Source: Pseudomonadota bacterium (lineage in GTDB: Bacteria > Pseudomonadota > Gammaproteobacteria > Xanthomonadales > Xanthomonadaceae). From it: a stretch of 38,333 nucleotides of DNA. Both the position numbers and the translations under genes were made by a program. Below the pieces are notes generated by a model, which saw only the letters and a list, made by a program, of their open reading frames with translations, was not told where the DNA came from and did no database searches. The stretch is taken from the NCBI GenBank assembly GCA_963205415.1, contig CAUJJS010000130.1, positions 1 through 38,333 on the forward strand, in the 5' to 3' direction. Shown piece after piece: positions 35,978-38,333 of this stretch. The first letter of the stretch is position 1. Each line of letters begins with the position of its first letter.

Positions 35978-37204
35978 ATGAGCCTCGAACATTCCAAACT
36001 GGTTGCCATGGCCCAGCAGAACTTGGTGCCTACCTATCGTCCGCGCGAGCAGGTGCTCGATCGTGGTCTGGGTTCGCGGGTGTGGGACATCGAAGGCCGT
36101 GAGTACGTGGATTTTGCGGCAGGCATCGCGGTCAGCGCCTTGGGCCACGGCGATCCGGACATCCTTGCCGCACTCAGCGAACAGGCCGGCAAGCTCTGGC
36201 ACACCAGCAATGTGTTTCTGACCGAACCGCCCTTGCGTCTGGCCGAAGAACTGATCGCCGCCAGCGGTTTTGCCTCGCGGGTGTTTTTCTGCAATTCCGG
36301 TGGCGAGGCCAACGAAGCTGCGATCAAGCTCGCGCGCCGCTTCGCTGCCGATGCCGGACGGCCTCCCGAGCAGCGCGTGATCCTGAGCTTCACCGGTTCC
36401 TTTCATGGCCGCACGCTGGCGACCGTGACGGCCACCGCCCAGCCCAAATATCAAGCCGGTTTCGAACCCTTGCCTGCTGGGTTCCGCTACGCCGCGTTCA
36501 ACGATATCGAGGCGTTCGAGGCGGCCTTTGGCGATGATGTGGCAGCGGTGATCGTGGAACCGGTGCAAGGTGAAGGCGGGGTGCTGCCGGCGGCGCCCGG
36601 TTTTCTCGCGCACCTGCGCGCGCGCTGCGATGCTGTCGGCGCATTGCTGATCTTCGATGAAATCCAGTGCGGTGTGGGTCGCAGCGGCAAGCTCTGGGCG
36701 CACCAATGGGATGGCATCCAGCCGGATGCGATGAGCTTGGCCAAGGGCCTGGGTTGCGGCTTTCCGATCGGTGCGATGCTGGTGGCCGAGCGCGCCGCAC
36801 GCACGTTGGGTTTTGGTAGCCACGGCACCACCTTCGGCGGCAATCCGTTGGCGGCGGCTGTGGCGCGTGTGGCCTTGCGCAAACTGTCCTCGGCCGCGGT
36901 GTTGGGCAATGTCGAAACCCAATCGCGGGCGCTGCGTGATGGCTTGCAGGCGCTGGATGCCAAGCATTCGATCTTTGCCGAAATCCGTGGCCGCGGTTTG
37001 ATGTTGGGCGCGCAACTGCGCTCGCAATGGGCGGGTCGCGCCGGCGAAATCCTCGATCACGCCGCACGCGAAGGCCTGTTGTTGTTGCAAGCGGGCCCCG
37101 ACGTGCTGCGATTTACGCCAGCACTCAACATCGGCAGCCGTGATCTGCGCGAGGGTCTGGATCGACTGGATCGCGCTCTGGAGAATTTTCTGCAGGCGGC
37201 GTGA
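35978..37204 (+). CDS. argD: Acetylornithine aminotransferase
   Basis: This 408-residue class III PLP aminotransferase converts N-acetylglutamate semialdehyde to N-acetylornithine in arginine synthesis. ArgD homologues can also act as succinyldiaminopimelate aminotransferase in lysine synthesis. Visible signatures are Y-V-D-F-A-A-G-I-A-V near 43-52, the PLP phosphate-binding N-S-G-G-E-A-N-E-A-A, F-H-G-R-T-L, the D227-E-I-Q pair that holds the pyridine ring, and K256 in S-L-A-K-G-L-G-C-G-F-P-I-G-A, the Schiff-base lysine. The length is typical. ATG 35978 fits the candidate promoter; a second ATG at 36008 could shorten it by ten residues. No other arginine gene is in the window. Confidence 0.93.
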   Translation: MSLEHSKLVAMAQQNLVPTYRPREQVLDRGLGSRVWDIEGREYVDFAAGIAVSALGHGDPDILAALSEQAGKLWHTSNVFLTEPPLRLAEELIAASGFASRVFFCNSGGEANEAAIKLARRFAADAGRPPEQRVILSFTGSFHGRTLATVTATAQPKYQAGFEPLPAGFRYAAFNDIEAFEAAFGDDVAAVIVEPVQGEGGVLPAAPGFLAHLRARCDAVGALLIFDEIQCGVGRSGKLWAHQWDGIQPDAMSLAKGLGCGFPIGAMLVAERAARTLGFGSHGTTFGGNPLAAAVARVALRKLSSAAVLGNVETQSRALRDGLQALDAKHSIFAEIRGRGLMLGAQLRSQWAGRAGEILDHAAREGLLLLQAGPDVLRFTPALNIGSRDLREGLDRLDRALENFLQAA

Positions 37205-37217
37205 TCTGGGCTTGGCT

Positions 37218-38333
37218 TCAGAATTGAAAATACACGAAGGGCACCTTCGCATCGATCTGGGCGAACACTTCCAGAAACAGAATCGCCAGCGCACCTGTCA
37301 CCGCCACGACCGGCAGGCTGGCGCGTTCGGTGAGCCAGTCCTGCCAGCGTCGGTCGCGGTCGATCAAGCAGAAGGCGAGGGTTCCGAGTGGCACGATCCA
37401 GATCGCGGGATGGGCGCTGGCAAAGCCAAGATCGGGCACTTGCAGCAGAGCGGTGAAGGTCGCCATCGAGCTTGCAAAATCCGGTGCACGAAAGGGAATC
37501 CAGCCGAGCGTGACCAACACGAAGGTCAGCGCGACCCACAGCGGTTTGAGCCAGGCGCGATCGACCAACCCCACCAGCCCAAGGCGCGTGATCGCGTTGC
37601 GCCATAGGCGATGCCACACCAGCAAGAAGCCGTGGAACAGTCCCCAGATACCGAAGTTCCAACTGGCGCCATGCCACAGGCCGCCCAAGCCCATCACGAT
37701 CATGAGGTTGATGTAGGTGCGCGAGATGCCGCGCCGATTGCCGCCAAGGCTGATGTAGAGGTAATCACGCAGCCAGAACGACAGCGAGATATGCCAGCGC
37801 CGCCAGAATTCGGTCGGATTGGCAGACAGATACGGCCGCTCGAAGTTGGGTGGGAAACGATAGCCGAGCAAGCGTGCGCAGCCACGGGCGATGTCGGTGT
37901 AGCCGGAAAAATCAAAATAGATCTGCATCGAGAAGGCCAGCACGCCAGCCCACACCGGCACCGAACTGCCTTGGAACTGGCCGCCGGAATACCAAGCATC
38001 GGCAATCGGTGCAAACCAGTTCGCAAAGGCGACTTTCTTGATCAGGCCCTTGAGGATTTCCCGCATGCCCCAGCGCGAGTCCTCACTCGTCAACGCGACG
38101 CGCTGCGCCAACTGCGGGAAGAAATCCATCGGCCGGATGATCGGCCCCGCCACGAGGTGCGGAAAGAAGGTAACGAACAGCGAGAAATCCACCGGATCAC
38201 GCACCGCGCGCATTTGCTTGCGGTAGATGTCCACGGTGTAGGCGATGCCTTCGAAGGTGAAGAAGCTGATGCCCACCGGCAACACGATGTTGAGCAACAT
38301 GCCGTGTGGATCAACACCAAAAACCGTGGCGAA
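37218..38333 (-). CDS. MBOAT family O-acyltransferase (AlgI-like), 3' part
   Basis: The frame is open to the window edge, so the N-terminus of this membrane-bound O-acyltransferase is missing and 371 residues remain. Conserved features are L-P-V-G-I-S-F-F-T-F-E-G-I-A-Y, F-F-P-H-L-V-A-G-P-I-I-R, Y-F-D-F-S-G-Y-T-D-I-A-R-G, N-P-T-E-F-W-R-R-W-H-I-S-L-S and G-G-L-W-H-G-A-S-W-N, whose histidine is the catalytic residue of the family. AlgI-type proteins bring acetyl groups across the inner membrane to O-acetylate extracellular polysaccharides. The polysaccharide genes would lie beyond the right edge of the window. It converges with argD across 13 bases. Confidence 0.9.
   Translation of the reverse strand, partial: FATVFGVDPHGMLLNIVLPVGISFFTFEGIAYTVDIYRKQMRAVRDPVDFSLFVTFFPHLVAGPIIRPMDFFPQLAQRVALTSEDSRWGMREILKGLIKKVAFANWFAPIADAWYSGGQFQGSSVPVWAGVLAFSMQIYFDFSGYTDIARGCARLLGYRFPPNFERPYLSANPTEFWRRWHISLSFWLRDYLYISLGGNRRGISRTYINLMIVMGLGGLWHGASWNFGIWGLFHGFLLVWHRLWRNAITRLGLVGLVDRAWLKPLWVALTFVLVTLGWIPFRAPDFASSMATFTALLQVPDLGFASAHPAIWIVPLGTLAFCLIDRDRRWQDWLTERASLPVVAVTGALAILFLEVFAQIDAKVPFVYFQF

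Overview
This 38.3 kb GC-rich window looks like chromosomal DNA of a free-living gammaproteobacterium, most likely of the Xanthomonadales/Lysobacterales (inference). The reasons are gene products very close to E. coli counterparts (TatD, YadG/YadH, ZapE, YdiI), the rpmH-rnpA-yidC-mnmE block, a complete leucine-degradation (liu) operon, and a large secreted protease whose C-terminal module has the W-Y-x-P-x-x-S-G-W-G signature that I associate with Lysobacter/Rhodanobacter-type secreted proteins. I see no tRNA, rRNA, CRISPR array, insertion sequence, integrase or phage gene. Genes are packed tightly, and the longest gap between genes is about 230 bases.

Layout. 1-703: the 3' end of a class I ribonucleotide reductase small subunit and a short glutaredoxin. 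840-2680: a COG2945 alpha/beta hydrolase overlapping the cell-division ATPase gene zapE. 2672-5599 (minus): a lipid-flavoured cluster of DUF1232 protein, YdiI-type thioesterase, PlsC-like acyltransferase and YheT-like hydrolase. 5690-12227 (minus): an envelope cluster of a 1172-residue secreted lysyl-endopeptidase-like protease, a SixA-type phosphatase, a YceI protein and a phospholipase D/cardiolipin synthase-like lipoprotein. 12300-14648 (plus): a Ycf46-type AAA ATPase and tatD. 14667-17522 (minus): the yadGH ABC exporter and an unusual lipoprotein with a TonB C-terminal domain. 17691-21412 (minus): mnmE, yidC, rnpA and rpmH, with no dnaA or yidD beside them. 21643-24545: a divergent pair of an unrecognised 158-residue protein and a YdeP-type molybdopterin oxidoreductase.

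24587-31850: the liuABCDE operon (isovaleryl-CoA to acetoacetate plus acetyl-CoA) on the minus strand, with a divergent TetR regulator and a perfect 8+4+8 palindrome in the shared promoter region. 31887-32633: a 2-oxoglutarate/Fe(II) dioxygenase of the amino-acid hydroxylase type, convergent with that regulator. 32775-35826 (minus): a three-gene ABC-2 efflux system (adaptor lipoprotein, ATPase, permease). 35978-37204: argD. 37218-38333 (minus): the C-terminal part of an AlgI-like MBOAT acyltransferase, cut by the window edge.

Most of this is housekeeping and recognisable metabolism, and I do not see a clearly new defence or mobile system. The points most worth a second look are the TonB-domain lipoprotein, the protease-SixA-YceI-PLD operon, the liu regulator/palindrome with its neighbouring dioxygenase, and the rpmH block that has lost its usual dnaA neighbour.
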